64,000 nt of DNA from Rhodospirillaceae bacterium (GCA_016712715.1 JADJQM010000001.1:1819001-1883000), one strand, 5' to 3'. Positions 34,319 through 44,782 are shown, numbered from the stretch's first letter. A program made the numbers and translations. Notes: generated by a model not told the origin, from the letters alone.

Positions 34319-36814
34319 TTAGTCATCCAGCCCACGGGCAAGCACTTCGCGCTTGCCGACATGGTTGGCGGTGCTGACGACGCCTTCCTTTTCCATGCGC
34401 TCGATGATGCGCGCGGCCCGGTTGTAACCGATCTGGAGATGCCGCTGCACAAAGCTGACCGATGCCTTCTTCTCGCGCGTGATGATGGCGACCGCCTTGT
34501 CATAGAGTTCGTCGCCCGAGCCACCGCCCGGTTCACCGTCAAAGCTCTCAAGCCCGCCGGCCTCTTCATCGTCCTGCGTCACTTCCTCAATGTAAGCCGG
34601 CTCGCCCTGTTCCTTCAGGAAGCGCACGATCGATTCCACCTCTCGGTCCGAAACGAACGGGCCGTGAACGCGGGTGATGCGACCGCCATTGGCCATATAG
34701 AGCATGTCGCCCTGTCCCAACAGCTGCTCGGCGCCCATCTCACCAAGAATTGTTCGGCTGTCGATCTTGGTGGTGACGTGGAAGCTGATCCGGGTCGGGA
34801 AATTGGCCTTGATCGTGCCGGTGATCACATCGACCGACGGCCTTTGTGTTGCCATGATGATGTGAATGCCGGCGGCGCGTGCCATCTGTGCCAGGCGCTG
34901 GATCGCCGCCTCGATCTCCTTGCCCGCCACCAGCATGAGATCGGCCATCTCGTCGACCACAACGACGATGAACGGCAAAGCGGTGAGGTCAAACGGCTCT
35001 TCCTCATAGACCGGCTGACCGCTTTCGAGATCGAAGCCGGTCTGCACGCGGCGCGTCAGCGTTTCGCCGGCCACCCGTGCCTGTTCCAGGCGCTGGTTAA
35101 AGCCGTCGATGTTGCGCACGCCGAGCTTCGACATGGCGCGGTAGCGGTTCTCCATCTCGCGCACGGTCCATTTGAGCGCCACGACCGCCTTCTTGGGTTC
35201 GGTCACGACCGGCGACAGGAGATGCGGGATCCCGTCATAGACCGAAAGCTCGATCATCTTGGGATCGACCATGATGAATCGGCAATTCGCCGGAGAATGG
35301 CGATAGAGCAGCGACAGGATCATGGTGTTGATGGCGACCGACTTGCCGGAGCCCGTGGTACCGGCGATGAGGAGATGCGGCATGCGCGCGAGATCAACCA
35401 CGATCGGCGCACCACCGATATCCTTGCCCAGCACGAGGGCGAGGCGGCTCTGCGAATTCTGATAGCTGTCGTCTTCGATGAGTTCGCGGAACGCCACCGT
35501 CTCTCGCTCGCGGTTGGGGAGCTCGATGCCGATGACACTTCGGCCCGGCACAACGGCGATGCGCACGGAAACAGCACTCATCGAGCGCGCGACGTCGTCG
35601 GCGAGGCCCACGACGCGGCTGGTCTTTGTGCCGGGGGCCGGTTCGAGTTCATAGAGTGTCACCACCGGGCCGGGGCGCACCTTGACGATCTCGCCCTTGA
35701 CGCCGAAATCGTCGAGTACGGTTTCGAGCAGCCGCGCATTCTTCTCCAGGCTCTCTTCATTGATGCGCTGCACGGCGAGATTGGCGGTCGGCATGGCGAG
35801 GATATCGATCGGCGGCAATTCGAAAGCGCTCTCTTCCAGCACCAGCTTGGCCTGGCGTGAGTCCTTCTTCGCGGGTTTCGCCTTGTCCTTGCTCTTGGCC
35901 GGGGGAGCCGCAACCAGGCGCTCCGCCTTGTCGCCGCGCACGCGCTCATAGCCATCGCTTTCGGCGATGCGGCTGGGGATCTCGATGGCGACGCGGCTAC
36001 GCTCGCTCGTCTCGCCGGCAAGGCGCGGTTCACGCCGCATCGCCTCGCGCGCATCGTCACTGCGGCTAAAGCGCGGCAGGCGCAGCTTGAAGCCGGAGCC
36101 ACCCATGCCGGCGCGGCCGCGATCGATCACCTCACCCATGTTGCGCCCCATGCGCGCGACACCGCGCCCGAAGCGCACATAGCCGCCAAGGCCGATGCCA
36201 AGGCTGTGATAGAGCGACCACAGGCCCAGCGCCAGGAACCCCAGGGCGAGCAGCCGGCTGAGGAGACTGATCTCCATGCCGCCCACGAAGGGCGCCACCA
36301 GCCCGGTGATCCCGCCGGCGCCATCGGAACCCACCAGGATCATGTGACCAGCGAGACCGCCGAGGCCCGCGATCCACGGCCAGGTGCCGGTGCCAGGCAG
36401 CGCTGCGAAGGCCGCGGCGATGAGCAGGCTGGTGACCGGCAGCAGGATGAGTTTCAGCCACATGCGGTGGATCCCGTGATCGCGCAGCAGCGCAACACCC
36501 CAGGCCAGCAAGGCCGCCGGCGGCACCAGGGCGGCAAGGCCCAGGCCCTGCAGCAGGAAATCGGCAAAGACCGCGCCGGGTGCGCCCATCACATTGGCGA
36601 CGGGCTGGTCGGCGGCGCGGTTGAAACTTGGATCGGCGCCATTGGCCGTCAGTAGCGCCAGGAGATAGGCAAGCCCCGCCAGCACCAGCACGATGCCAAC
36701 GCCTTCCAGCAATCGCCGCAGCACGAAGGAGGAGAATCCACCCGGCCCACCGAACCCAAATCCCGATTGCAGTGCCATGCCGCCGCCTCGTGCCCCGTTG
36801 CCAGCCATGCTCAT
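34319..36814 (-). CDS. ftsK: DNA translocase FtsK
   Basis: 831 residues. The N-terminal part has about four membrane helices (residues 30-200), followed by a charged linker. The motor domain has AGTTGSGKSVAINTMILSLL (Walker A), IMVDPKMIELSVYDGIPHLL and IVVVVDEMADLM (Walker B). The C-terminal gamma winged helix reads SVSFVQRHLQIGYNRAARII, the KOPS-binding domain. It pumps chromosome ends apart at the septum and activates XerCD at dif. The start overlaps the upstream aminotransferase stop by 4 bases. Confidence 0.98.
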   Translation of the reverse strand: MSMAGNGARGGGMALQSGFGFGGPGGFSSFVLRRLLEGVGIVLVLAGLAYLLALLTANGADPSFNRAADQPVANVMGAPGAVFADFLLQGLGLAALVPPAALLAWGVALLRDHGIHRMWLKLILLPVTSLLIAAAFAALPGTGTWPWIAGLGGLAGHMILVGSDGAGGITGLVAPFVGGMEISLLSRLLALGFLALGLWSLYHSLGIGLGGYVRFGRGVARMGRNMGEVIDRGRAGMGGSGFKLRLPRFSRSDDAREAMRREPRLAGETSERSRVAIEIPSRIAESDGYERVRGDKAERLVAAPPAKSKDKAKPAKKDSRQAKLVLEESAFELPPIDILAMPTANLAVQRINEESLEKNARLLETVLDDFGVKGEIVKVRPGPVVTLYELEPAPGTKTSRVVGLADDVARSMSAVSVRIAVVPGRSVIGIELPNRERETVAFRELIEDDSYQNSQSRLALVLGKDIGGAPIVVDLARMPHLLIAGTTGSGKSVAINTMILSLLYRHSPANCRFIMVDPKMIELSVYDGIPHLLSPVVTEPKKAVVALKWTVREMENRYRAMSKLGVRNIDGFNQRLEQARVAGETLTRRVQTGFDLESGQPVYEEEPFDLTALPFIVVVVDEMADLMLVAGKEIEAAIQRLAQMARAAGIHIIMATQRPSVDVITGTIKANFPTRISFHVTTKIDSRTILGEMGAEQLLGQGDMLYMANGGRITRVHGPFVSDREVESIVRFLKEQGEPAYIEEVTQDDEEAGGLESFDGEPGGGSGDELYDKAVAIITREKKASVSFVQRHLQIGYNRAARIIERMEKEGVVSTANHVGKREVLARGLDD

Positions 36815-38052
36815 CGACCTCTGCGTGAAATTCCAGACATTGCGCCGGCACCTTCCAACGATCCCAGCACCGACGCCATCCGCCCCAGGGCGCCCGCCAG
36901 TTGCGACGGTTCATAGACCAGCGCCACGCGGATGAAGGCGGCACCCGGATTGTGCCCCTTGGCATCGACCCGCGCCATGTAGCCGCCCGGCAGCACCTTG
37001 ATCGCCGCCTGTCGCCACAACTCCACCGCTGCCTTCTCCCCATCGCCGACATCGAGCCACAGGAAGAAGCCACCGGCCGGCTTCACTTGGCCGAAGATCG
37101 GCCCCAACGCCTGTTGCGCAAGATCGAAGCTCGCCTGGTAGCGCGCGCGATTCTCCGCGACATGGGCCTCGTCCGACCACAGCAAGGTCGACGCCGCCAG
37201 CACCGGCAGCGGGACCGCAACACCGCCGTAATTGATCAGTTGCACCTGGCGCGAAATATATCGCGCATCGCCCGCGACGAAGCCGGAACGCATGCCGGGC
37301 GCACTTGAGCGCTTGGAGAGCGAATGAAACGCCAAGAGATTGTCGCACGACCCCGAGGCCTGCGCCGCTTCGATGGCGCCGGGCGGTGGTGCATCGCTGT
37401 AGATCTCGGCATAACATTCATCGGCCGCGATCAGGAAATCATGTTGGCGTGCCAGCACCAGCCAGCGCCGCCAGAAATCCGGTGACCCCACCGAGCCTTG
37501 TGGATTGGCGGGCGAGCAGAGATAGACCATCGCGGCCTGCTTCAGCAGGTCCACCGGCACGGCATCTGGATCGGGCAGGAAACCCGTCTCCGGTCCCGCC
37601 GGCAGAAAGGCCGGCTCGCCGCCAGCCACCACCGCCGCGCCGGCATAGGTGTGATAGAAGGGATTGGCCATCAGGACCTTCCCCTTGCCCTTGGGTGCTC
37701 CCATGGCGACGGCGGAAAGGGCGATGTGGAACAGCCCCTCGCGTGTGCCGGAGACCGGCACGATCATCCTGTCGGCATCGATGAAGGCACTCTCCACCCC
37801 ATAGCGCCGCATGAGCCAGCCCTTGGCCGCGGCGCGGAATTCCGGATTGCCCGCGGTCGGCGGATACTTGCTCCAGCTCTCTTTTGCGTTAGCGATCGCG
37901 TCCGTGGCGAAGGCCGGCGGCTGAAACTGCGGCTCGCCCAGCGATAACAGCAAAGGCGTATTGCCGCCGCCCGGTTGCACGGTTTCCAGCAGCTTGTTGA
38001 GCCGGGTGAAGGGGTGGAACTGGGCAAGCGACTCGACGCGATCCTGATTCAT
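36811..38052 (-). CDS. Class I/II PLP-dependent aminotransferase (DapC-like)
   Basis: 413 residues from ATG 38052. It has the fold-type I pattern: LSLGEPQFQPPAFATDAIA near the N-terminus, NPFYHTYAGAAVVAGG, the CSPANPQGSVGS segment, ADECYAEIYSD, and the PLP Lys in AFHSLSKRSSAPGMRSGF. It is close to N-succinyldiaminopimelate aminotransferases (lysine pathway), but substrate specificity cannot be fixed from sequence. It is coupled to ftsK by a 4-base overlap, forming an aminotransferase-ftsK-lolA operon. Confidence 0.9.
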   Translation of the reverse strand: MNQDRVESLAQFHPFTRLNKLLETVQPGGGNTPLLLSLGEPQFQPPAFATDAIANAKESWSKYPPTAGNPEFRAAAKGWLMRRYGVESAFIDADRMIVPVSGTREGLFHIALSAVAMGAPKGKGKVLMANPFYHTYAGAAVVAGGEPAFLPAGPETGFLPDPDAVPVDLLKQAAMVYLCSPANPQGSVGSPDFWRRWLVLARQHDFLIAADECYAEIYSDAPPPGAIEAAQASGSCDNLLAFHSLSKRSSAPGMRSGFVAGDARYISRQVQLINYGGVAVPLPVLAASTLLWSDEAHVAENRARYQASFDLAQQALGPIFGQVKPAGGFFLWLDVGDGEKAAVELWRQAAIKVLPGGYMARVDAKGHNPGAAFIRVALVYEPSQLAGALGRMASVLGSLEGAGAMSGISRRGR

Positions 38053-38430
38053 TCTCGAAACCCTGGCCCGCAAGGGCAAAAATGCAAGCTACATCAAAGC
38101 GCGACTCGGATGCGACTCGGAACCGGTACAAACCAGCACAAGCCGGGAACGACACTAATCTCTGAAGTGTGTGCCATCAAGTGATTGTATTGACGCAGAT
38201 TCCGATCCACAAGACGGTTCCGTGGTTGCGGTCCCGATAGGTTCCGCCTGCGTTCGACTGTGCACGATTTCGTAAATAGTGCATTAAACGTAATACGCAC
38301 TACTGTTTTTATCATAATTCTCAGCTTATGTCGCCCCAGCGTGACGGCGCAGGCAGGAGCGGTTGCCGGTCCTCGCAAACTTTGCCACCCGGTGAAGCTA
38401 TGGTAAGGCTGCCGCACCCGGCCGATCCCC
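38053..38430. other. Divergent promoter region between aminotransferase and KDG kinase
   Basis: 378 bases of lower GC than the flanks, especially 38240-38340. It contains an imperfect inverted repeat at 38278-38301 (AGTGCATTA and TAATACGCACT around AACG) that could be an operator for kdgK. No RNA gene or coding frame is convincing. Confidence 0.5.
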
Positions 38431-39366
38431 ATGACGAGGAATCCCTTGAAGAGCATAGCGTCCATCGGCGAATGCATGGTCGAGTTCGCCCCCGATGGCG
38501 GCGGCGCCTGGCGCATGGGCTTTGCCGGCGACACCTTCAACACGCTGTGGACCCTGCGCGGCCTGCTGCCGGCGACAATTCGGACCGACTATGTCTCGGC
38601 CTTCGGCGATGATGATTTTTCGCGTCGGCAACTGGCCTTCTTTGCCGAACATGGCATCGGCACCGCCGAGAGCCCCTGCCTGAAGGGCGGCCGCCCCGGC
38701 CTCTACGCCATCACACTCGACGGCCATGAGCGCAGCTTCACCTATTGGCGCAGCGATGCCGTGGCGCGCCACCTCGCCGATGATCCGGCGCTGCTGCGCA
38801 CAAGCCTTGGCAAGCGCGACCTCATCTATTTCTCGGGCATCACGCTGGCCATCCTGGCAACACCCGCGCGGGCCAATTTGATGCAGGCCCTGGCCGAGGC
38901 CCGCGCCGCCGGCAGCAGACTTGCCTTCGACCCAAATTACCGCGCCCGCCTCTGGCCCAAATTGACCGAGGCGCGCGCCGCCATCACCGCGGCGCTGCAG
39001 CTTGCCGACATCGCCCTCCCCACCCATGACGACGAGAAGCAGTTGTTCGGTGATGCCGACCCCGACGCCACCGTGCGGCGGCTGCGTGGCCTCGGCGTCC
39101 CGGAATTCGTGGTGAAGGATGGCGGCAAGCCGGCCTTGCTCGGCACCGCCACCGGCATCGAGGAAATTCCCGCGGCGACGGCCGCGCAACTGGTCGACAC
39201 GTCCGGCGCCGGCGACGCCTTCAACGGCGCCTATCTCAGCGCCCGCCTGCAGGACCAGGAACCACGCGCCGCCACCCTGCTCGCCCACCGTGTGGCGGCG
39301 ATCGCCATCGGCGTACGAGGTGCCCTCACCCCCTTCGACAAGCTGGCGACCGCGCGCCAACCCTGA
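38431..39366 (+). CDS. kdgK: 2-dehydro-3-deoxygluconokinase (PfkB-family sugar kinase)
   Basis: A 311-residue ribokinase-type enzyme. It starts with ASIGECMVEFAPDGGG, followed by FAGDTFNTLWTLRGLL, which is characteristic of KDG kinases. The C-terminal catalytic signature is DTSGAGDAFNGAYLSARL with the base Asp. It phosphorylates KDG to KDPG, which enters at the Eda step encoded about 5 kb away. It stands alone after an AT-rich promoter region with a possible operator. Confidence 0.9.
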   Translation: MTRNPLKSIASIGECMVEFAPDGGGAWRMGFAGDTFNTLWTLRGLLPATIRTDYVSAFGDDDFSRRQLAFFAEHGIGTAESPCLKGGRPGLYAITLDGHERSFTYWRSDAVARHLADDPALLRTSLGKRDLIYFSGITLAILATPARANLMQALAEARAAGSRLAFDPNYRARLWPKLTEARAAITAALQLADIALPTHDDEKQLFGDADPDATVRRLRGLGVPEFVVKDGGKPALLGTATGIEEIPAATAAQLVDTSGAGDAFNGAYLSARLQDQEPRAATLLAHRVAAIAIGVRGALTPFDKLATARQP

Positions 39367-39408
39367 CCCGCCCGAAACGACGTCATCATAAGTTCATGGG
39401 TTTGCGAC

Positions 39409-40290
39409 GTGACCGCAACGCCTTTGCGCTATCTGGGCTGGATGAGCAGCCTCTCCTTGACCTATGCCAGCGCCTACGACACGCCGCTCGCGCGCCTGTC
39501 GATCCGGGCCATCGAAATCCTCAGCGGCCAGCTGCGCCTCAAACGCCTCTACGATATCTACCAGGCGGAGATGACAGGCCAGGCCGAGTTCTGGGACGCG
39601 GCCTTGCGCCTCCTCCAATTGCAGATCGATTACGACGCCGCGAAACTGGCGCGCCTGCCGGCCACGGGTCCCCTGGTGATCATCGCCAATCATCCCTTCG
39701 GCCTGGTCGACGGCCTGTTGATCGGCCACCTCGCCAACCGGGTGCGCGATGATTTCAAGGTGCTGACCAATGCCAGGCTCTATCCGCCCGATGCCGCCAT
39801 CCAGCGCTACATCCTGCCGATCGATTTTGATCCCGGCCCCGAGGCACAGGCCACGACGCTGAAGACCCGCGCCATCGCCCGCCGGCATCTTGCCGAGGGC
39901 GGCTGCCTCATCGTCTTTCCAGCAGGCGGTGTCGCCACCACGCCGACACCTTTTGCCAAACAAGCCGTCGATCTCGACTGGAAGCCCTTCACCGCGCGCC
40001 TCATCCATGCCGCGCGCGCCGATGTGGTGCCGATGTATTTCCACGGCCAGAACAGCCGCCTCTTCCAGATCGCCAGCCATATCAGCATGACGGCGAGGCT
40101 TGCCTTGCTGCTCCATGAGGTCGCCAACAAGATCGGGACCCAATTCAAGGTCTCGATCGGCGAGGTCATTCCCTATGGCGCGGTCGAACCCATGCGCGAT
40201 CCTCACGAACTCAGCCGGCATTTGCGCCAGCGCACGGAATGGCTGGGCGATCCGGCGTCCCGCCCCGGCAGCACGGGCATCATCGCCTAG
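39409..40290 (+). CDS. Lysophospholipid acyltransferase-type protein
   Basis: 293 residues from GTG 39409 (ATG 39442 is an alternative). It has the glycerolipid acyltransferase HX4D box in IIANHPFGLVDGLLIG and the later GGCLIVFPAGGVATT motif that binds the glycerol phosphate. It resembles the PlsC/putative hemolysin group that includes ornithine-lipid acyltransferases. The acceptor is unknown. Its TAG overlaps the stop of the convergent oxidoreductase within CTAG (40287-40290). Confidence 0.85.
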   Translation: MTATPLRYLGWMSSLSLTYASAYDTPLARLSIRAIEILSGQLRLKRLYDIYQAEMTGQAEFWDAALRLLQLQIDYDAAKLARLPATGPLVIIANHPFGLVDGLLIGHLANRVRDDFKVLTNARLYPPDAAIQRYILPIDFDPGPEAQATTLKTRAIARRHLAEGGCLIVFPAGGVATTPTPFAKQAVDLDWKPFTARLIHAARADVVPMYFHGQNSRLFQIASHISMTARLALLLHEVANKIGTQFKVSIGEVIPYGAVEPMRDPHELSRHLRQRTEWLGDPASRPGSTGIIA

Positions 40291-41570
40291 GCAACCTGGC
40301 GCTTGCCTTCCTTGAGATCGTAATAGCGCATCATCCAGGGCACGAACCAGTTATTGCCCTGGTAGAACGGCACCGTCTTGAACGGCTGATCGGCGAAGAC
40401 CGATTTCACCGATCCCGGCGCCAGGATGCGTTGTGCGAGCAGCCGCCCGAAATGCGAGCCCATCGGCAGGCCGGCAAAGCAATAGCCGACCGCATAGTGA
40501 ATGCCCTCATGGGTACCGAGATGCGGCAGCAGGTCGAAGGTCGCGGCACAGCGCCCGGTCCAACTATGCGAGACGCCGACATCCTTCAGGTCCGAAAACA
40601 CCGCGCGAAGCTCGGCGGAGAGTCGCCTGCCCATCGTCACCTGGTCGCTGCGTTCGCCGGTCTTGCCGCAATAGAGGATGCGCGTCCCGTCGGGTGAGCG
40701 CCGGATCGCATCGATGTTCATGAAGCAATCGATATAGGTGCGGTCCCTGGGCAGCAATTGGTCGATGAGCCCCGCCGGCAGCTCCTCCGTCGCCATCTGC
40801 CAGGCATCGAAGGGGATCAATCGCCGCTGCAGCCAGGGCAGCAACCCATCGGTATAGCCATTGGTCGCCATGATGACGTCGCGCGCCGCAACGCCGCCGC
40901 GCGCCGTCTCGACCTTGAAGCCCGAACCATCGCGCACAAACCTGCTCACACGTGTGAAAGGATAAAGCGCAACACCCGCCGCCAAGGCCGCCCGCACCAG
41001 CCCCTGGTGATAGAGGCCGGGATGGATCGAGGCCAGATCCGGCAGCACCACGCCGCCGAGATAGCGCGGACTGCCGATCTCGCGCGGCAAGGCCGCCTTG
41101 TCCAGCACCTCGAAGGGCGAGCCCAGATGCTTCTGCCGGAGGTCATATTCGCGCTTCAGATCCTCGAATTGTGGCGCCGTCTCGGCCACCACCAATCGCC
41201 CATGGACGCGGAAATCGCAGTCGATCGCATAGTCGGCGACCGTGTCGGCGACCGCGCGGAACGCCATCTGCATTTCCTGATAGGTCGCGATGGCATGGGC
41301 GAGGCCCTTGGCCTTCACCAGATCGCCGAAGGAATATTTGAGCGTGCGGCCGACAAAGCCCGAATTGCGGCTGGAGGCGCCCGAGCCGATCGCCCCACTG
41401 TCGAACACCGCGACCGACCGTCCGGCGGCGCTGAGCTTCAAGGCGGCGATGAGGCCGGTATAGCCGGAGCCGACAATGGCGACATCGATCTTCTGCGGCA
41501 CATCGCCGGGCATGATCTCGGGGCGGGGGGCCGCCTCCCACCAATAGGGATCGGTCTTCATCATGATCAT
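40287..41570 (-). CDS. FAD-dependent oxidoreductase, DAO family
   Basis: 427 residues. The dinucleotide-binding fold reads VAIVGSGYTGLIAALKLS, then GSGASSRNSGFVGRTLKYSF. The DAO fold continues with IMATNGYTDGLLPWLQRRLI and a C-terminal GYCFAGLPMGSHFGRLLAQ FAD loop. It is close to gamma-glutamylputrescine or sarcosine-type amine oxidases; the substrate is not determined. The start overlaps the upstream dehydrogenase stop (41567-41570), so the two probably act in one catabolic route. Confidence 0.88.
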   Translation of the reverse strand: MIMMKTDPYWWEAAPRPEIMPGDVPQKIDVAIVGSGYTGLIAALKLSAAGRSVAVFDSGAIGSGASSRNSGFVGRTLKYSFGDLVKAKGLAHAIATYQEMQMAFRAVADTVADYAIDCDFRVHGRLVVAETAPQFEDLKREYDLRQKHLGSPFEVLDKAALPREIGSPRYLGGVVLPDLASIHPGLYHQGLVRAALAAGVALYPFTRVSRFVRDGSGFKVETARGGVAARDVIMATNGYTDGLLPWLQRRLIPFDAWQMATEELPAGLIDQLLPRDRTYIDCFMNIDAIRRSPDGTRILYCGKTGERSDQVTMGRRLSAELRAVFSDLKDVGVSHSWTGRCAATFDLLPHLGTHEGIHYAVGYCFAGLPMGSHFGRLLAQRILAPGSVKSVFADQPFKTVPFYQGNNWFVPWMMRYYDLKEGKRQVA

Positions 41571-42496
41571 TTCTTGCTGTCGCGATCGGCCTTCAGCCAG
41601 CGGAAGAGTTCGTCCATGCGCCGCGCGCGCAAGGCGCCCACATCGCGCTTCGACCAGTCATAGATGCCCGGCATGCCGCTCTGTGTCATCAGGGCAGCGA
41701 CCTTGTCGGGTGCCTGCGGTGCGGTCGAGAGATCCGGGATGAGCGAGTTGCCGAAATTCACCATGGTGGCAAGCCCGCCGATATCAGCCGATTCAATCGG
41801 CCCGGTGATGCCGATGCGCCGCCCGAACGAGGCGCGCACGACCGCATCGATGGCCTCCGCCGAAGCGATACCCTCCGCCCAGAGCGCCCAGGCCTCGCGC
41901 AGCAGCGCAAATTGCAGCCGGTTGCCGATGAAGCCTTTGACTTCCTTCTCGATCACCACCGGTTCCTTGCCCGTGCCGCGGATGAGCGCCACGGTACGTG
42001 CCAGCACGTCGGGCGAACAGAACGGCCCGCCGCACACCTCGACCAGGGGGATGAGCTGCGGCGGATACCAGAAATGGGTGGCGATCACGCGGTTGCGGTG
42101 CTTGACGTTGGCGACCAAGGCACTCGCCGGCTGGCCGCTCGACGAGGCGAGAATGGTCGTTGGCGGACACATCGCATCCAGCTCGCCGAAGATCTGGAGC
42201 TTCAGCGGCAGATCTTCGGTCACCGCCTCGATCACCAGATCGGCGCCCTTGGCATCCGTGAGCTCTGTGCTGAGGGTGATGCGGCCGGGAACGGCCTTGG
42301 CTTCCTCGGCCGTGAGCAAACCATGGCGCACGAACTCGGCGAGGCTCTCCTGCATTTTTCCGATGGCGGCATCGAGGCTGGCGCGATTGCGCCCGATCAG
42401 CGTCACTTTGTGCCCGGCGCTGGCAAACACCTGCGCCACGCCATGCCCGATGATCCCGTTGCCGATGACGGCAATCTTCTCCGCGCCCATCCCCAA
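41567..42496 (-). CDS. 3-hydroxyacyl-CoA dehydrogenase-family protein
   Basis: 309 residues. The N-terminal Rossmann fold reads IAVIGNGIIGHGVAQVFASA, then DLVIEAVTEDLPLKLQIFGE, ILASSSGQPAS and a THFWYPPQLIPLVEVCGG motif. The C-terminal helical domain has KGFIGNRLQFALLREAWAL. Length and motifs fit single-domain 3-hydroxybutyryl-CoA, L-carnitine or related hydroxyacid dehydrogenases. It is paired with the DAO-type oxidoreductase downstream. No thiolase or CoA ligase is nearby, so the substrate may not be a CoA ester. Confidence 0.85.
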   Translation of the reverse strand: MGMGAEKIAVIGNGIIGHGVAQVFASAGHKVTLIGRNRASLDAAIGKMQESLAEFVRHGLLTAEEAKAVPGRITLSTELTDAKGADLVIEAVTEDLPLKLQIFGELDAMCPPTTILASSSGQPASALVANVKHRNRVIATHFWYPPQLIPLVEVCGGPFCSPDVLARTVALIRGTGKEPVVIEKEVKGFIGNRLQFALLREAWALWAEGIASAEAIDAVVRASFGRRIGITGPIESADIGGLATMVNFGNSLIPDLSTAPQAPDKVAALMTQSGMPGIYDWSKRDVGALRARRMDELFRWLKADRDSKK

Positions 42497-42561
42497 CCTC
42501 CAGCCCGGTAAATTCAGGGCTGGAGGCTAGGATGGATGACGCATCCTGGTCGAGGGAAATC

Positions 42562-44736
42562 TTAAGAAGCGCGCACTTCCGCGATGAAGCTCTCGACCTC
42601 GCGGTTGAGGGACTTCGCCTGCTCCGCCATCATTTCGGCAGCGCTCAGCACGCCGGCTGCCGTGTCGCGGGCGGACAGCACGGCGGTTTCGACGCCGTTG
42701 ATGTTCTGCCGCACCGATTGCGTGCCGCCGGAGGCGGCCTGGGCGTTGCTGGAAATCTCGCGCGTCGCCGCCGATTGCTCCTCGACCGCTGCCGCGATCG
42801 AGCTCGAGATCTCGTCGATCCGTTCGATCGTGCTGGTGACGGTGGCCATCGCCTTCGCAACACCATCGGTCGAGCTTTGGATCGCCTGGATTTCGACCGA
42901 GATGCCTTCGGTGGCCTTGGTTGTCTGGCTGGCCAGCGCCTTCACCTCATTGGCGACGACGGCAAAGCCCTTGCCGGCTTCCCCGGCGCGCGCCGCCTCG
43001 ATGGTGGCGTTGAGCGCCAGCAGATTGGTCTGTTCGGCGATGGCAGTGATGAGCTTCACCACTTCGCCGATGCGTTCCGAGACCACGACAAGATTCTTCA
43101 TCGTGTCATTGGCTTTGCCGATCTCGCCCACCGCGGTGCGGGCGACGTCGGAGGAACTGGCGACCTGGCGGCTGATCTCGCTGATCGAGGCGGAGAGCTG
43201 TTCGGCCGCCGCCGCCACCGCGTCGACGCTGCCGGACGCATTGTCGGTCGCCCCCGATGCTTCGCCGATCTTCTGTGTCGCCCCTTCCGCCACGTCCGAC
43301 ATGGACTTCGCGTGAGTCTGCAATTGCTGGGCTGATTTGGTGACGCTGTCGACCACGGTCTTCACCGACCGTTCGAAGCCGTTGGCGAGTTGCTGCATGG
43401 CTTCGCGCTTTTCCACCTCGGCGCGTTCGGCGGCCTTCTGCTGCTCGGCTTCCAGGCGCAGTTTGTCCTGCTGGCCATGCTTCAGCACCTCGACCGCGCG
43501 GGCGAGTTCGCCGATCTCGTCGCCGCGTTCGACACCCTTCACATCGGCGCTGAAATTGCCCTCCGCCACCTCGCTGGTGACATGGGCCAGGGCCACGATC
43601 GGCTTGGCGATGCGGCTGCCGACCCAGGCGAACATGATGGCGCCAAGGAGCAGCGCCACGCCGACGATGGCGATGATCGTGTAGATGAGTTCATTGGCAC
43701 CCTTGAGCACGGTCGCGACCGGCACCTCGATCATCAGGGTCCACACTTCGCCGGGACCCCGGAAGGTGATCGGCGCGAACACGACGAAATGCTCGCCGCT
43801 GGCATCGATCTGCATTACCGGCTCGGTCGATTTGCTGGCGAGGAATGCGTCATACATCGGCTTGAGATCGGCTTCAGGCTCAAACGCCGCATCCTTCTCC
43901 ATGGCAATCATCTGGCCGATGCGCTTGGCATCGGGATTGGCGGCCCACTGGCGGTCATGGCTGAGCAGCATGACGCGACCGTCGCCCATCGGCTTGATGG
44001 CGTTGAGAGTCTCGGCGACCTTGGTCAGCGGCAGATCGATGGTGGCGATGCCGAAGCCCTTGCCGTCGCTCATCATGGGCACGCTGATGGTCGACATCAG
44101 CACGTCGACGCCATCGACGGGATATATATAGGGCGCCGTCAGCATCGTGTGGCCGGCCTGGAGCGGATCGAGGTACCAGCTTTTAATGCCGGCCTCGATG
44201 GTCATGACCAGCGGAACGATCGCCACACCCTTTTCAGCATTGTTGTAGTAATAGGGTACGAACCGCCCGGTCTCATTCTGCTCCGGTGCAGCACCTGTTT
44301 CAGAATCGACGAAGAAGGGGACATAGGCACCTGTTTCGTCTTTTGCCGGCACTTTGCCGGCGAAGGCGGCGTCATCGTCATAGCCGTTCGGCTCGAATGC
44401 TACCGTCGTGCCGACGAATTCCGGATGCGCTCTGATGATGGGGACAGCGAGGTCCTTGATGTAGGTGCGCGGCAGCTTGCCGACCTTGGCGCCTTCAATG
44501 GTGCGGCCCACTGTTTCGGCAACGTCGATGGCCGATTGAATAAAGCCCGTTACCTCGCGGCCCGTACCGATGGCGATGGCGCTGAGATTGGCAGCCGCAT
44601 CTTTTTTGGCCTGATCATAGGCCATATAGCCGGCAACGCCGCCAGCCCCCACGATGCCGACCAGCAGCACCGCAATTCCCGACAGCATGACGCGCGCGCG
44701 CAGGCCGATACGGCCCGATTTTGACCCAGCAGACAT
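42562..44736 (-). CDS. Methyl-accepting chemotaxis protein with dCache sensor
   Basis: 724 residues. The first membrane helix (about 15-38) is followed by a periplasmic double-Cache domain with YVPFFVDSETG, FVPYYYNNAEKGVA and APYIYPVDGVDVLMSTISVP. The second helix is at about 335-357, then a HAMP domain and the signalling hairpin with tip ITAIAEQTNLLALNATIEAA. It ends EVRAS without a receptor-modification pentapeptide. It detects a small molecule and controls CheA. A CtrA-type box lies 47 bases before the start. Confidence 0.95.
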   Translation of the reverse strand: MSAGSKSGRIGLRARVMLSGIAVLLVGIVGAGGVAGYMAYDQAKKDAAANLSAIAIGTGREVTGFIQSAIDVAETVGRTIEGAKVGKLPRTYIKDLAVPIIRAHPEFVGTTVAFEPNGYDDDAAFAGKVPAKDETGAYVPFFVDSETGAAPEQNETGRFVPYYYNNAEKGVAIVPLVMTIEAGIKSWYLDPLQAGHTMLTAPYIYPVDGVDVLMSTISVPMMSDGKGFGIATIDLPLTKVAETLNAIKPMGDGRVMLLSHDRQWAANPDAKRIGQMIAMEKDAAFEPEADLKPMYDAFLASKSTEPVMQIDASGEHFVVFAPITFRGPGEVWTLMIEVPVATVLKGANELIYTIIAIVGVALLLGAIMFAWVGSRIAKPIVALAHVTSEVAEGNFSADVKGVERGDEIGELARAVEVLKHGQQDKLRLEAEQQKAAERAEVEKREAMQQLANGFERSVKTVVDSVTKSAQQLQTHAKSMSDVAEGATQKIGEASGATDNASGSVDAVAAAAEQLSASISEISRQVASSSDVARTAVGEIGKANDTMKNLVVVSERIGEVVKLITAIAEQTNLLALNATIEAARAGEAGKGFAVVANEVKALASQTTKATEGISVEIQAIQSSTDGVAKAMATVTSTIERIDEISSSIAAAVEEQSAATREISSNAQAASGGTQSVRQNINGVETAVLSARDTAAGVLSAAEMMAEQAKSLNREVESFIAEVRAS

Positions 44737-44782
44737 GATCTCTCCCCCAATACAATCCTGGGGATATGTTGGGACAAGATAC